Numbered from the stretch's first letter, positions 25,050-36,469 are shown. The stretch is 64,000 nucleotides of DNA from Atopsyche davidsoni (GCA_022113835.1 JAILWY010000012.1:4154001-4218000); one strand, 5' to 3'. The notes: generated by a model not told the origin, from the sequence alone. Program-made: numbers and translations.

Positions 25050-25107
25050 ATGGGGCACTCGCCGGACCTCAGCCTGCTGGCCGCCAGCCTTCTGAGGCTC
25101 ATTATTG
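25050..25107 (+). CDS. Candidate first coding exon (signal peptide), unknown gene
   Basis: ATG at 25050 (context CACCCATGG) opens MGHSPDLSLLAASLLRLII and one base of the next codon, ending at TTG/GTAAGTC, a consensus splice donor at 25108. The peptide looks like a signal sequence with a leucine/alanine-rich core, so the product could be secreted or membrane-bound. The frame is also open from an upstream ATG at 25014 (12 extra residues: MTGWTRRGRDAP). Its CpG-rich setting contrasts with the rest of the window. The gene is not recognisable from 19 residues. The next coding exon is either outside the window or possibly at 38783. It could still be chance plus a chance donor. Confidence 0.4.
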
Positions 25108-25355
25108 GTAAGTCTCAGCCCCGCATTTGCATCGGCCCCCGCTCCGATGCCCTCATTTCCATAGCTTTGTGATCGTGCTTGGAATATTCTTGTTAGGAAA
25201 TTTCGACATGAGACACTTAATTAAACGTTAAACCTACGGGTGATTTAATTACCTTACTTATGAAGTCAGCCAGGATATAGTATATTGATCAGGTAATTTA
25301 TTATATGATTAATATATAAGACATTTACTTAGTGCTTATATTCAAAATTTATTAA

Positions 25356-25658
25356 CACGTTGACTGCCAACAGGATTTTCGTAAAATGTCCAAAAATGGT
25401 TTTCACGTTTTTAGGTTTAATTTAATATAATGGGTCGAAATACAATGATTTCATTTGTTTTGATATATTTTTATCGGCCATATCGAAGGAAGATAGAAGA
25501 GGGCCGTGCCGGCCATGTTCAATAGTAGTTTAATACAGGGCAGAATGACAAGCTAAAGTCAAGTATGTCGTCGCTATGTGTCGGCCACCGGTGGCCGACG
25601 TGGCCCAATTGGAATACCTCCGTGTCGGCCACCGGTGGCTGACACGGCAGTCAACGTG
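25356..25658. mobile_element. piggyBac-type MITE flanked by TTAA (303 bp)
   Basis: TTAA at 25352-25355 and 25659-25662 bounds exact 13-bp inverted ends, CACGTTGACTGCC and GGCAGTCAACGTG. TTAA target duplication is the hallmark of the piggyBac superfamily, and this end sequence is of a type seen in insect elements. Inside, a 22-bp unit (GTGTCGGCCACCGGTGG then C/T then GAC) is present twice, at 25578-25599 and 25622-25643, with one mismatch; each contains the palindrome CCACCGGTGG. There is no transposase, so it would depend on an autonomous relative. Confidence 0.88.
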
Positions 25659-25662
25659 TTAA

Positions 25663-26699
25663 CAATGTTCATTACTTAAGTATTTCTTATATTTTAAACC
25701 TGGTTTTATATGTATACAAAAACACCAATTATCTTTTATTTGCATTTTACAGTATTTTACAAATACTTACGTTGATAATAATTAAGAAAAGAAAAACCAC
25801 TATAAGTATCACATATGTCTTACATTTGTGCCAATACTATAATACGATAGGTTTGTAAATAAGATTATTTTTATATACTTATGAGAACAAAAAATATTTT
25901 TTTTTTGTTGACTTATAATAATATTTTTTTTAAAGTAGAGTAGTTTCCCAAAAAAATCAAATGTTTATTCATTTTTAAGTAGTAAAATATTCAGGAAATG
26001 GTTTCTGTGTATTCAGTAAAATTTTCATTTGAAGGATTTAAGATATTTTCACAGAGTCAATATTTAAATTCATTATTTTAAATTTTGAAACAATAGTCGA
26101 GCCTTTTTCGTTTGCTTTTACTAATTTCTCAATTAAACTCACATTTATTCTAAAAATAATTTTTGATATAAAATTTGTTAATCATTATAAACGGTGCCTT
26201 TAATTCGCAAGTATTTTCAATTAAATATTTTCAATTTATGAATTTCTGTCTCTATGCTTATTGAGATAATTTATATTATGAATTTTGCTCAATGATTTAG
26301 TAATAATTTTAATATGATGTAAATTATCAATCAGTTTGGATTTCCAGAGGTTCTATTAGAAGTTATTTTTGAACTTTGACATGCAATAACGTTAAATTAA
26401 TAATAATTATTATTCTGTTTATTAAGTATTTGAATACCGTTTTCTTTGTGGATGAACTCCGGTCTTCCTTTATCCATTCTCTTCCCGAGTACACCTTTAG
26501 TTGCATTCTAAAACAAAGCGTATTGTAAGAACAACAATGACTGAGTCTGGACAAAAGCCAAGGAAAGCCAACTGGTTGTATGGACGCTGTATAAAAACAA
26601 CCTGACAGACAATAACGGGGTACGATGACCTGGTGCATTACGTAACTCTTTAATTATTGAATTTAAAGTTATTAATCGCTAAGATCTATGATAAACTGT
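25663..26699. other. Non-coding AT-rich sequence
   Basis: It is A/T-rich throughout apart from a weak GC patch near 26440-26640. No element ends, and no frame with a domain. Confidence 0.55.
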
Positions 26700-27960
26700 A
26701 AATTTACTTTAAACTAATGTAGCAGTCGGTGCACATGCACCGAGGTACAATTTATCGGCACTATTGACATACGTCAGAGCCGTTCGAACTAACTACCCAG
26801 CGGTGTAATAATAACCAAACTATGAGTCATAAAATTCGTCGGACTACGTCGTCCAAGCTCGAATCAGCGGTTGACAGAGGTATAACAATACGTATCCACG
26901 AATACTATAACAAGATCTCCCAGAAACTGTCCAACACCCCATCTCTGCAGGACAACCTGATTGCGTTTGCAATGGAGGCCCTCCAAAAACTCATGACTCC
27001 AGGTTCGAAGGAGGAGAAAATAAAGGACATCGTAGCGATGATCCCAATGCTCCTGTCAATCCTCCTCGCCCCGTAAATAACGCCCCCACGAAAATACCTG
27101 CGGACGGTGATCCGAAGATCCGTCCAATCCTCACTAACGCCTGCCCCATCTGAGGATACATCCCATCTGAGAAATACAAGCCTCTCCATAATAAAATCCT
27201 CCGCTAGGCACTCAATGCCCCGAGGTTCACCCAAAATGCCCAACTCCACAGAGACACCAAAACGATCCAAGAGGTCATCATCGACCTCGCACACTCCTTT
27301 CAAATCTCCATCCACTTAGTTCCGAACCCCTCAATCAACACCTTCTTCAAGTTCAACCTCGAGGGCTGCCTCCACAAAAAAACCCAAAAACCATCCTCCC
27401 CCCCACAATCCCCCCTCCCCCCACCCACCCAACCCCAAACTTGTGTGATACAAGTCACCCAGTCATTTTGAAGGCGATGAAGGAAAATCTTCCTGTTTCG
27501 CCGATAAAGCAATATACACCAGACTAGACACGCGACAGAGACTTCGACACTCGACACAACCAGCGACTACGCGTAAATTCCATCATGTAAAGACCTTCTG
27601 ATTAATAACCACACTTGAATCCTGCAACCAATACACTACATCTACGGTTACACCAGGACATTTCAAATACATCGGCGAAATTGGAGACCCCGGCTGAAGT
27701 TACAACATACGGAATTTCACGCAAGTTACACATTTTTAACAGCAGCTGGTGCGTTGTATACAAAAAAAAAATTATTACGTAGAAATATATATAGATTAAA
27801 TTATTCCGACGCTGTCAACGTTTCCTATAGCTTCACTAACGAAACTGTCAAAAAACAGATCGCATTCGAAACGCAAAACATTTTTAAACTTGATGACATA
27901 AAACATCTCCGCAAACACTGCAAAAATACTCCACGGCTGCGCTAAATTCACAGATACAAC
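26700..27960 (+). pseudogene. Coding-like remnants of an unrecognised element
   Basis: An 84-codon frame at 26822-27076 starts MSHKIRRTTSSKLESAVDR, then has a mixed charged/hydrophobic region resembling helices, and ends in LLSILLAP. After the stop, another frame continues with two stops and a stretch IQEVIIDLAHSFQISIHLVP. The plus strand at 27080-27560 is strongly C-rich and G-poor, as in the sense strand of some insect non-LTR retrotransposons. An 18-bp hairpin, TCGGTGCACATGCACCGA, lies near 26726. A further frame with lysine-rich coding style lies at 27754-27945. I could not match a reverse transcriptase, zinc knuckle or transposase. The likely reading is a decayed retroelement 5' part; a lineage-specific pseudogene is also possible. 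Confidence 0.3.
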
Positions 27961-28732
27961 TCTGCTGTCACATCCCGTTCCCTGTCAAAAGAACTTCACA
28001 TAGCGGAGGCACCACACCACAGACTACGTACAAATCCAGGACGTGCCAGGCCCCATGGGGGGGCGGGGGCACCGCCACGTTTTTACATAACAATTGGTCA
28101 TGTGTTTGCGGCTGCTGCAGGGAACCCCCGGCCAGGGTCCCGGGAGGATATCCGGCGAAATTTTCATCAATATTTAATTTCAGCAAGCGATTGATTCCCA
28201 CGCTCGGCCGCTTCCTGCGGTTGTTTTTGGCGGAAAATTTCACCGTGAATTATAACAACGTTGAATTGTATTTTTACCCTTTTTTTTGTTGTTTTTTTCG
28301 GATGCATTAAATGTGAAGTAAATGATCGGTTTAGTGATGTGTCTGAGACAACGGGTGTTTTCAGAATTTCTCTATACGCTTGCAATGAAGCGTTTTATTA
28401 TCTGTTACAAAATATACAAACACACGTTTAAATACAAGTGACGGAATAATGGTAACAATAAAAATACGAAATAATTCAGATGAGGGTTATACTATTAGTT
28501 GGATCACTACAATTATAAAGATGTAGACTACAATTTGTTTAAGATCTAAATTATAATGGAAACATGTTTAATAAAGGTGATGCGGACAAGAAAACCATAT
28601 TATTAATTAACGAGTTATTATTTATGTCAGATTGTTTACGTATCTCTAAAATTTCTAAATAATTTAATTTTTTTTAAATTTCTAAAAATAAATAAATAAA
28701 CTCATGTGATGTATATAAAAATATACCTTTCA
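27961..28732. other. GC-rich islet at 28010-28240 and AT-rich flank
   Basis: The islet contains a run of G (GGGGGGGCGGGGGC near 28058) and CCGGCC blocks. Frames on the minus strand here lack domains. Candidate regulatory islet by composition only. Confidence 0.4.
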
Positions 28733-28795
28733 TTCATTAATAATATGGATCTTCACCAAGCAAATGCCTTGTCCCTCAATAATGTTTTATTATAT
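28733..28795 (+). repeat. Dispersed repeat shared with 49908-49970
   Basis: ATGGATCTTCACCAAGCAAA then TGCCTTGTCCCTCAA aligns with ATGGATCTTCACGAATCAAA then TGCCTTGTCTCTCAA at 49.9 kb, same orientation. At 49.9 kb this sequence directly follows a long palindrome; here no palindrome is visible, so this may be the flank of a deleted or truncated copy. Confidence 0.6.
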
Positions 28796-29984
28796 GTTTT
28801 TCTTGATTCGTGATCTTTTAAGATGATGTTGAACATATAAACTGTGTCTATAACATGGACTAGGGCCCATTAAGTGTACCATAGGGAAAAATATTGCGTG
28901 CAATAGCAAATAGATTTATAGGGTTAGAAAAACGAGAATCCATATTTCAGACTGTGTTACAAACGGGCATTTCTATTTTGGCCACTTTTTATACAAAATA
29001 ATCAACAATCTTATCCTGTTTTTTCTGAAACTCTTTTTTATGCATTTAACTTATATAATAATCAATTGATTATTATTGTGTGTGTGTGTGTTTTAATAAT
29101 CGGACAGTTCTTCTATAACTAGTTATGCCTGCTTGTATTGCAAAAATGACAGTAGGTCAATGTGTATTTTATGTTAACATTAAATGGTGTAGTATAGTAT
29201 GTTTTTAGTAAAATATTCAGGATCATTCTAATTTTTATATTTTAAACTTCACTAGCAAGCCTTTATGTTATCTAAGAAACTCAAGATGCATCTTGTTTGT
29301 CATGCATCTATCCGTATGCCTAACTAAGCGACAAAACCCGTTCACCTGTTCCATTATTTTGTTGATTTTACTGAAACCCTGCATACTGCATGCATACTTA
29401 AGATTTCTTAGTTCCGTACGTCAGTTTTTTGATACTAACAATATTTGTTGTACGTTAAAAAAATCGTGCACTCTTAATTTATTTATTTAGAATAAACAAT
29501 ATAAAGTAAAACCATTAGATATCCCCTTATTAAATAGACTCAACGATTTATTGTTCGGCATACTTCAATTTTGTGAACGAACCCCGTTTATACAAGCAAA
29601 AGGGTCTCCAGAATTACTCGACCGGTCAATCTAGACCACTCTCAAACATTTACAATATAAAAGTACCTTTTGTAAAATAACGCGAAGGAAATGCTGCGAA
29701 TTAAATGTGTGGGCAGGACGCGACGTGAAAATGAAACAGATCCGGAGCCCTCGACTTGTGAGCCGGTCACATAAATTCCACACTCCACGTCCTGGCAGGC
29801 GTCACACGACCCGGCCTGGACACCCCCAAAAATTATTACTACCTAGATCTGAAGATACTCGACATGTTGGATGCTGTGCTCGTGATTCATTGTTTATTAT
29901 TCTATTTCAAGCTTTTGGATTCACTTTGCACGCGGTTTTTGATGTGAAACCATTAAAATCCAGTGTTTTTTTTTATTTGCATGT
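28796..29984. other. Non-coding sequence
   Basis: AT-rich with a GT run near 29079. A GC-richer patch lies at about 29560-29900; its frame (29707-30030) lacks an ATG near its start and has no domain. Confidence 0.5.
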
Positions 29985-30567
29985 CGTACTCTTTTCAATA
30001 AAAAAACTGCGGTGTAGAAGGACCCGGTGACCCACTACACCAGGGGTCGGCAAACTTATCAACCAAAGAGCCAAATTTGTACTAATTGGGAGTCAAATCT
30101 GTTTATTGATTTGACGATCCTCTTTTATAATTTAACGCTTTATTTAATTACGAAAACGTAACTAAAGTAATTTTACACTTCATCTAATATAAAAAGAAAT
30201 AAAGTGTTATTAATTATATGTAAGTACTCTCGATCAAAAAATCAGAATATATTCTCTACAAGACGCACATAAATCGTTCTTAATAAAAAATTTAATCTAT
30301 CATGATAATGACAGATGTTCTTGCATCTCCTTGAAAAGTTGAAGTAAGTCCGGTTTGTATGTTGTTAATTTTAATTTTATTAAAAACAATACCCGGGGAT
30401 ATTTGTGGCAGAGCCGCACTTAAGAGGTTAAAGAGCCGCATGCGGCTCCGGAGCCGCACTTTGCCGACCCCTGCACTACACTATTTCTCTCTTAGAAAAC
30501 CATGAACACTAGTTCGACATGAGTATCTCAGTGAAAAGGTTGCCAATCTCCTCTGACGAAGAAGACT
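29985..30567 (+). repeat. Dispersed repeat interrupted by a hAT MITE
   Basis: The outer parts (29985-30032 and 30482-30567) align with the continuous segment 56802-56941. Shared blocks are AGAAGGACCCG, ACCATG.ACACT, GAGTATCTCAGTGAAA.GG and GCCAA.CTCCTCTGA. The 433-bp hAT MITE sits between them. At 56.8 kb the same stretch encodes a peptide-like frame (QEYLSEMAANLL), so this repeat derives from a coding region. Confidence 0.75.
30041..30473. mobile_element. hAT MITE with perfect 8-bp target duplication (433 bp)
   Basis: The left end is CAGGGGTCGGCAAACTTATC; the right end read inward is CAGGGGTCGGCAAAGTGCGG, sharing 14 terminal bases. CACTACAC occurs directly outside both ends (30033-30040 and 30474-30481), a perfect 8-bp duplication. 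The subterminal AAAGAGCC and GAGCCGCATGCGGCTC blocks are common in hAT elements with this terminus. The interior is AT-rich and has no transposase. The perfect duplication suggests an insertion that is not very old. Confidence 0.93.
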
Positions 30568-32353
30568 CTTTTCATGTAAATTTGGCCATTCAACATTCAA
30601 ATACATTTCAAAATTATATACACAAAGTTTTATTATTATATATTTATTTTTTATCAAAATTAATATTATTAAAACAGATAATAACGCAAAATAACAATAA
30701 AATTAATTTCTGCTTGCTCTAATACAGGGGATTTTTTATGTTTTTCGTTGTATCAATTATATATTTTTTACGAACTTAAAACGTTAATGTAAAATTTGCA
30801 TCCTATTTTTTTTGAATAGGGTAAAATTTGTCAAAAAGCTTCAAACTAAATTATTCGATTGTCGGGATGCCAATAGTACATTATTTCAGTATTAACATAA
30901 TGTGGTTTAATGTAAAAACGTTGCTTTGAAAAACAAACAATAATACAAACCCAAATCGTCTTGTTTACGGAAAGGAACAGGGAAAACCATTGTAGGGAAA
31001 AGTTTTTTTTCGAATGATTTGTGCCTCTGTCCGCCGGCCGCTCCGATGAAAACAAAATGTGAGGCGTCCGTGAAAAAATGGATCAAACAACATTTTAGAT
31101 TGAAACCTCAAAACCCCTTCTAGCAGAGAACAATAGGCTAAAAGAATATTCCATCCGGGACCACGACTACTCATTTTAAACCCGAAACATGTCGAGTTTT
31201 ACTTTTTAACTTTTAAAATATCACCTTTGTGTCCAATATTTAAAAAAAATATATACTAAATGTTTGAAAGTTTTTATAATGACTTAAAAACACTAGCATT
31301 TTTGAATGACTCAGTGTGTTTTAAACAAGCAGATTTATGACTCTATATATTTTATTTCGTAAAATTATTGTAATGAAATTCCACATATATATAAGACATA
31401 TCTAGCTTGAAATGGCAAAACTTCGAATATAAAAACTTTTTGTGTTCAAAAATATTTAATAAAATTTAAATATCAGACTTAATCCATGCATTTTTTTGGT
31501 AATTTTATATGCGTCATATTTATATCAATGTATAATCTTAAAACCGTCTATAATATATTTTTATTTAATATTTTCAGGGAATTTCAAAACAGAGAGACTC
31601 TTTTGCAATTTTCTCTGCTTGCAATTACACGACTCGTCGCCGAGCGTAGTAACTGGACACCGTCAGGATAAACTCAATTTGAAAAAAAATGTCATCTTTG
31701 TAATGAGAAAACAGATTGCCTCAAGACGCGAGGCTTAGATCGGGATATATATAATTTTCTATTTACGTTTACCCTCCAGTTAAACTCTACTAAGGGTGTA
31801 CTCCGTAATCACCCGCAGTATTACTTTTACAACTACGGCATCTCGACTGTAAATCTTATCTACGTGTATGTATGAAGGCCGAAGCAAATCTTCAAATTAA
31901 ACGTGGTCACTGTAATGACACGGTACTAAGAATTTTAAGTGTTCAACTAGGTCTTATCTGTTTCGAGAATTTATTCGGTATTGCTCAAAACTGCGATCTT
32001 ACTATTAAAAAAATATTTATTTTGCATCAACATTAAAATATAAATGAGTTAAATAATTATAATAATACTTTGATATCAAAATCTACATTTTCTTAACATA
32101 GATTTACATAACGATTTCTTTGTGCTTTCTCATTTCTGTAGCCGTACAGTAAACGGCTTATAAATTATAGAAACTTAATTTTACTTTACATTTATTTCTA
32201 ACGTTCTAGTAGAAATACACGACGACAAATAATATATTTATGCAAATGAATTCCAAATCCTTTTGCTTAAATGTATAGACTAAAGTATAAACTCACCCAT
32301 AATATATTAACCCTGTCTTCTTGGATATAATAGATAGAATCTCCCTGTAGGTC
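30568..32353. other. Non-coding sequence
   Basis: AT-rich with a GC-richer patch at 31010-31190. Short plus-strand frames near 31490-31740 overlap in two phases and have no domain. Confidence 0.5.
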
Positions 32354-32376
32354 AGGTTAGGTTAGGTTAGGTTGGG
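32354..32376 (+). repeat. Interstitial TTAGG telomere-type tract
   Basis: AGG is followed by TTAGG TTAGG TTAGG and a variant TTGGG. Three perfect units plus a preceding CAGG form. TTAGG is the usual insect telomere unit, so this is a very short interstitial telomere-like sequence. Short TTAGG dimers also occur in the tandem unit at 63.98 kb. It could also be part of an unrelated repeat. Confidence 0.8.
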
Positions 32377-33189
32377 TTTCATGGGGATCTTGAGCACTCG
32401 AAGATACAATCGACCCTAGAACGCTTTATGTTTTCGAGTCATGAATCGAGACAGTTTCCAGAATTCGATTCTCTACAGCGTGATATAGAACACACATACC
32501 ACTATTTATCTATTCAATGATTGTTTTTATACAAAACGCGCTATATTCTAGCAAATATACCAGCTTTTATATCATTCAGCGATGCTTTTAGTATACCACG
32601 AATTTGCAATCAAACAAGATAAATATTGTGTTTTCTGCACTGTTCGATGCTCGATATTTTGTTACCATGTTTCTACTTTATTATTGTAATCAGTAAATGT
32701 TTACAAAAACAAACATATTAAACACACATGATGTAAATATTTATTCTGTGCGATTCTACGTGGCATATTTAACTCGTAATGGAGTCAATTAGCATAATAA
32801 TTGCGGATATTAGATTTGGCAGTAAAATGAACAACAACGCTTACTCAACAGTATTCTGTTGTATTCGTTATTTCATTAATTCACGATATATAAGCCCATT
32901 TTAGCAATCATAATTATAATAAATAAAACCTTTTTTAACGCGAATTTTTTTACTAGCTTTTTATCATTACTCTACAAATTATTTTCTAGTTTTAGCTATA
33001 GTTTCTATTACACTAAATATAAATATAAAAATGAATGGACGAATTATCTGAATTAGGAAATTATTTTAGAAACGAAATGGTAATTACTAACATCTAAAGT
33101 TTATTAAACGTATTTAACTACTACTTCATATTTTAAAATAAAAATTGAATCTACAAATACATATTCTTACAACTCTATTGCGGTTTAGA
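32377..33189. other. Non-coding AT-rich sequence
   Basis: Nothing recognisable beyond A/T-rich sequence; no frames of note. Confidence 0.55.
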
Positions 33190-33876
33190 CCTTCATCGGG
33201 TACGTTTCAGAGAAGGTTGGCGACTATTTCACTGAGCATAAATTTATTATGAATTAGTATTATGGGAAAAATAGTGTAGTGGGTCTCGGGCCCCTTTTAT
33301 ACCGGCTAAGACCAAACATTTAAGGCAGTTGCTTCCAGCCTTTTAATTGCGAAATTTCCTGGCGAAATCGTGTCATTTAATAAATTTAATTGTCACTTTA
33401 TTTTTCTATGTCGAAAGTTGATGTTTTTATAGAGTATTGAGAAAACTATAAATTATATTTACCTATTTTTTATTATTTAATTAACGTCCATTTTCAGGGT
33501 AAAAATAAAATCTTGAAGATGTTGAAAAATTGGAGAAAATGTCGACTTTTCAAAACCAAAGTTTGTTAAAGATTTTTATTTTTTGAATTTTTAAAATAAT
33601 ATATCGCACAGGTTTTATATTTAATCTGTACATTCCAATTGAAAAAACGACTTTTAAATGTTTAGGACTCTTGGAATAGGGACATGGCGAATCTCCAAAT
33701 TCCTACACTTCAATCGGGAAAACACATATTTATCATATTAATAGTAAATTTATAAGAAATAAAAAAATATTCTGTTCGGAAGAAGGTATCAAACTTTTTG
33801 CACTTAAATTTTTTTGATTGTTGCAGTCGATTTTTCGCAAAACGGACTAGAAAATGATCAAGGGACCTAGACCCTT
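33190..33876 (+). repeat. ~690-bp dispersed repeat, plus-oriented copy
   Basis: The body 33315-33876 aligns with the reverse complement of 44938-45520 over most of its length. Shared blocks include AAGGCAGT.GCTTCCAGCC, GGCGAAATCGTG, TTAACGTCCATTTTCAGGGT, CTTGAAGATGTTGAAAAATT, TTCTGTTCGGAAGAAGG, GCGAAAAATC-type and GGGACCTAGACCC. The head 33190-33312 is shared with 4425-4560. Near its ends GGGTCTCGGGCCCC (33281) and GGGACCTAGACCC (33864) form rough inverted repeats, but no convincing target duplication exists. No coding frame. Class unknown; possibly a non-autonomous DNA transposon. Confidence 0.7.
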
Positions 33877-34440
33877 AATATTATATGATTAGATTTTTCA
33901 TCTATATTCATCGTCGATCAGTCTTGTGCGATTTCACTTTCATCTCTGAACAAGGCAGCGTGTTGAATATAAATCGTCTTCGAAACAGCAATAAGGCTGA
34001 AAAAGGATTAACCACAAACAAAATTACTTCATTAAAATCTAATCAAAATGCGGAGCGATCCACACCCGATCGCACCCCGCAGCATCCCCGCAATTCGGAT
34101 ATCGGCAAACTTCTCCCGGCGCGGAGGCGTTTTTCCAGAACTGTTGCGGAGCGAGAAACTTGGCGCGGCTTTGGCCACTCATAAAGTTCTAAACTTCCCC
34201 GTAATATGATAATCCGAGGGGGCAAACTATTCGGGGCTCGTAAATCTGCATGTAGACGCGGCTTTTTCCGCATCTGGGGTTTTTCACTTCCGGCGCGGGG
34301 TTTATTGCTTTGTTTGCCGCGCCGGTGGAGTGTCGCCACGCGCGCTCCCGGGGATTAATTAGATCGCATTATCGCCGCGGAGAGGATAATCGCCATTTTG
34401 TTGCGCGCGCCGCGATGTTTTATGGCGCAGGGGGTCACCA
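33877..34440. other. GC-rich islet (34040-34440)
   Basis: A strong islet with CGCGGAGG, CCGGCGCGG and CGCCGCGGAG blocks and overlapping frames on both strands, none with a domain. Candidate regulatory element from composition only. Confidence 0.4.
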
Positions 34441-34783
34441 TTTTCTTATAATTTTATCTTTAAATTCAAATTAAACGGCCATAATTTCCCTCGGTCGTAG
34501 ATAGGAATCCGTTATGCAAATACTTAGATGTTATAACATTGCGAACATAATCGTTGTTATGCCATCTTAATTACGCTTTTTTTTTTTTTTCAGATCGCAT
34601 AAAATATAATTTTTATGTTCGGATCACTTCACCTAATTATATTCTTGCTAACATCGCGTCGTATAAATTATCAAATGTGTTGTGTCAAATTTATCATTCA
34701 TAAATGTTCTTCGTGACATTTAAGTCGATAAAATAAGGAATGAAATTTATAATTATAATTACAGAGAAATTCACACACTCACG

Positions 34784-34786
<3 letters not shown>

Positions 34787-34860
<74 letters not shown>

Positions 34861-34870
34861 TGTGTGTGTG
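34787..34870. repeat. (AT)n microsatellite followed by (TG)5
   Basis: About 74 bp of nearly uninterrupted AT dinucleotide, then TG x5. The open frame through it is a meaningless dinucleotide translation. A second AT tract of about 25 bp lies at 35008-35032, on the other side of foldback copy C. Confidence 0.97.
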
Positions 34871-35005
34871 TATTTTGTGGATTGAAAGTCAATCAAGTGC
34901 GTTTAAATTACCTATACAGGTTTATATTATACACAAGTCACGATGATATTTTTCTGAGAATTTCTTAGAATCATTTTCAATGTATGAAAAAATGTGCCTT
35001 ATATA
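34871..35005. mobile_element. Foldback tRNA-like element, copy C, centre deleted
   Basis: The left half (GGATTGAAAGTCAATCAAGT, then ACCTATACAGGTTTATATTA) is the long-arm end on the minus strand, including the terminal hairpin GATTGA..TCAATC. The right half (CACGATGATATTTTTCTGAG .. ATGTGCCT) is the short arm on the plus strand. The tRNA-like bodies are missing between them. It lies between two AT tracts, so the target duplication cannot be read. Confidence 0.7.
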
Positions 35006-35032
35006 TGTTATATATATATATATATATATATT

Positions 35033-36118
35033 TATTGATTTTTGAGAGCCGTGCATGGAGGTCCCAACTCGAATGCAACGTACTCAGCAATTAAAAACAT
35101 TTGATTGCCTTGAGGCAGAAAGCAATAAACATGATTAGTAACATAATGAGGAATCTTAAAATTAATACATGTGCTTAGTGATGATTAGCGTATAAGAATA
35201 TTCTTTGATTATTTACGATATTGAAGGCTGTGTTTTTTTTGTTTTATTCCTTAAAAACTCATATAGAGATATGCAATGTATTAATAATGCTGTCCAACGA
35301 TCTATATATGAATGTTTATAGTCACTTACTGGGACACTAAGGCAGTAGATTTTGTCACTGATTGCTTTAATGTAACTTATTACGAAAAATCTCATAGCAT
35401 AAAATATATTCATGCTTGAAACAAACATGTTTGTATTCAACTACAAAATTAACTGAAAGGTAAATCAATTCTCTTGATACAGAAAATTTTAATAGTGTAT
35501 AAATAGAATTCTACCGACTTATAACTAAACAAGCAGTGTCCCGAGTTGTATATGCTAACAAGGGATCTCGTTTCTTGGAATATCTGAGATGCACTTCCTT
35601 CTAGGCACAAAAGAGGGTGGGTTGCAGGCTTCGCCGTGTTATTTGCCTGCAGTATTCTAGAATGCGTCTCCTTCTCGTGGAATGCAATTACATCGCAGAC
35701 AAATAATTCATTTTCAGATATTTTCGCGTGCCGCGTTGCATTTCCCTGCTTTCCTAATCCGGCCTGCCCCGCCTGGCGCACAGCGGACTTAGCGCTCCAC
35801 AGTGCAGTGATTATCATTTTTAATATTTTTTTTACCCTTCAACGAATACAATGACTTTAAAAATATTTTAGGGAATTAAATAAAAATGCTTACGCTGATA
35901 AAAAAAAATTTAAGTAAAAAATAAAACACCGTATCTATTTATGCATGAGTCCTTATATCGCAACATATATTTTTTTCGGAGTTGTAATGCAATCTATAAT
36001 TCAAGATGCTTGACATTTTTAAATTAATAAAGGAGTTAATCGTTAGTGAATATGTCTAAAACGTGTATTTTTTATAGTATAATGTAAATAAACATTAAAT
36101 GTCATAGAGGTATCATAT
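35033..36118. other. Non-coding sequence, GC-richer at 35580-35810
   Basis: Frames on both strands at 35449-35854 overlap each other; neither has a domain. No repeat ends recognised. Confidence 0.5.
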
Positions 36119-36120
36119 TA

Positions 36121-36469
36121 CAGTAATACACCGCTTTACGCGAGGGATACGTTCCGGAAAAAATCGCTTTAAGTGAAATTCGCGTATATCGGGGTTTACG
36201 ATTAAACATACATACATAGTCAAAACTTGATATAAAAAAATACGAATCAATCGCTTTAATTCTAAAAACACTTTTTTCAGTATTACATATTATTCTTTCT
36301 GAAAAATACATCTAGCGTTTCTTTTAGGTTCTTGTAAAATACGTTCATAACACCCAACGCCGTTTTTAATTGTTATGAAAAGTCAATGACTACATAATGT
36401 TCACACACATTTGAAATTTGTTATAGTGAATCCGTGCATTACGGAGTCGCGCAAAGCGGGTCATTACTG
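36121..36469. mobile_element. Tc1/mariner-superfamily (pogo/Tigger-like) MITE, 349 bp
   Basis: Inverted ends: CAGTAATACACCGCTTTACG at the left, and CAGTAATGACCCGCTTTGCG read inward from the right. TA flanks both (36119-36120 and 36470-36471), the target of the Tc1/mariner superfamily. Ends of the form CAGT..CCGCTTTACGCG resemble those of pogo/Tigger elements. There is no transposase; the interior is AT-rich. Divergence between the ends suggests an older copy. Confidence 0.82.

Noticed and set aside
26905..27315. 136-codon minus-strand open frame
   Set aside because: It is antisense to the more coding-like plus-strand frame at 26822-27076 and has no domain.
33810..33830. Similarity to the arthropod miR-315 sequence (TTTTGATTGTTGC)
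   Set aside because: It lies in a dispersed repeat, the other copy differs, and no precursor hairpin forms.
34740..34946. 68-codon frame through the AT microsatellite
   Set aside because: It encodes alternating isoleucine and tyrosine from the dinucleotide run; no biological meaning.
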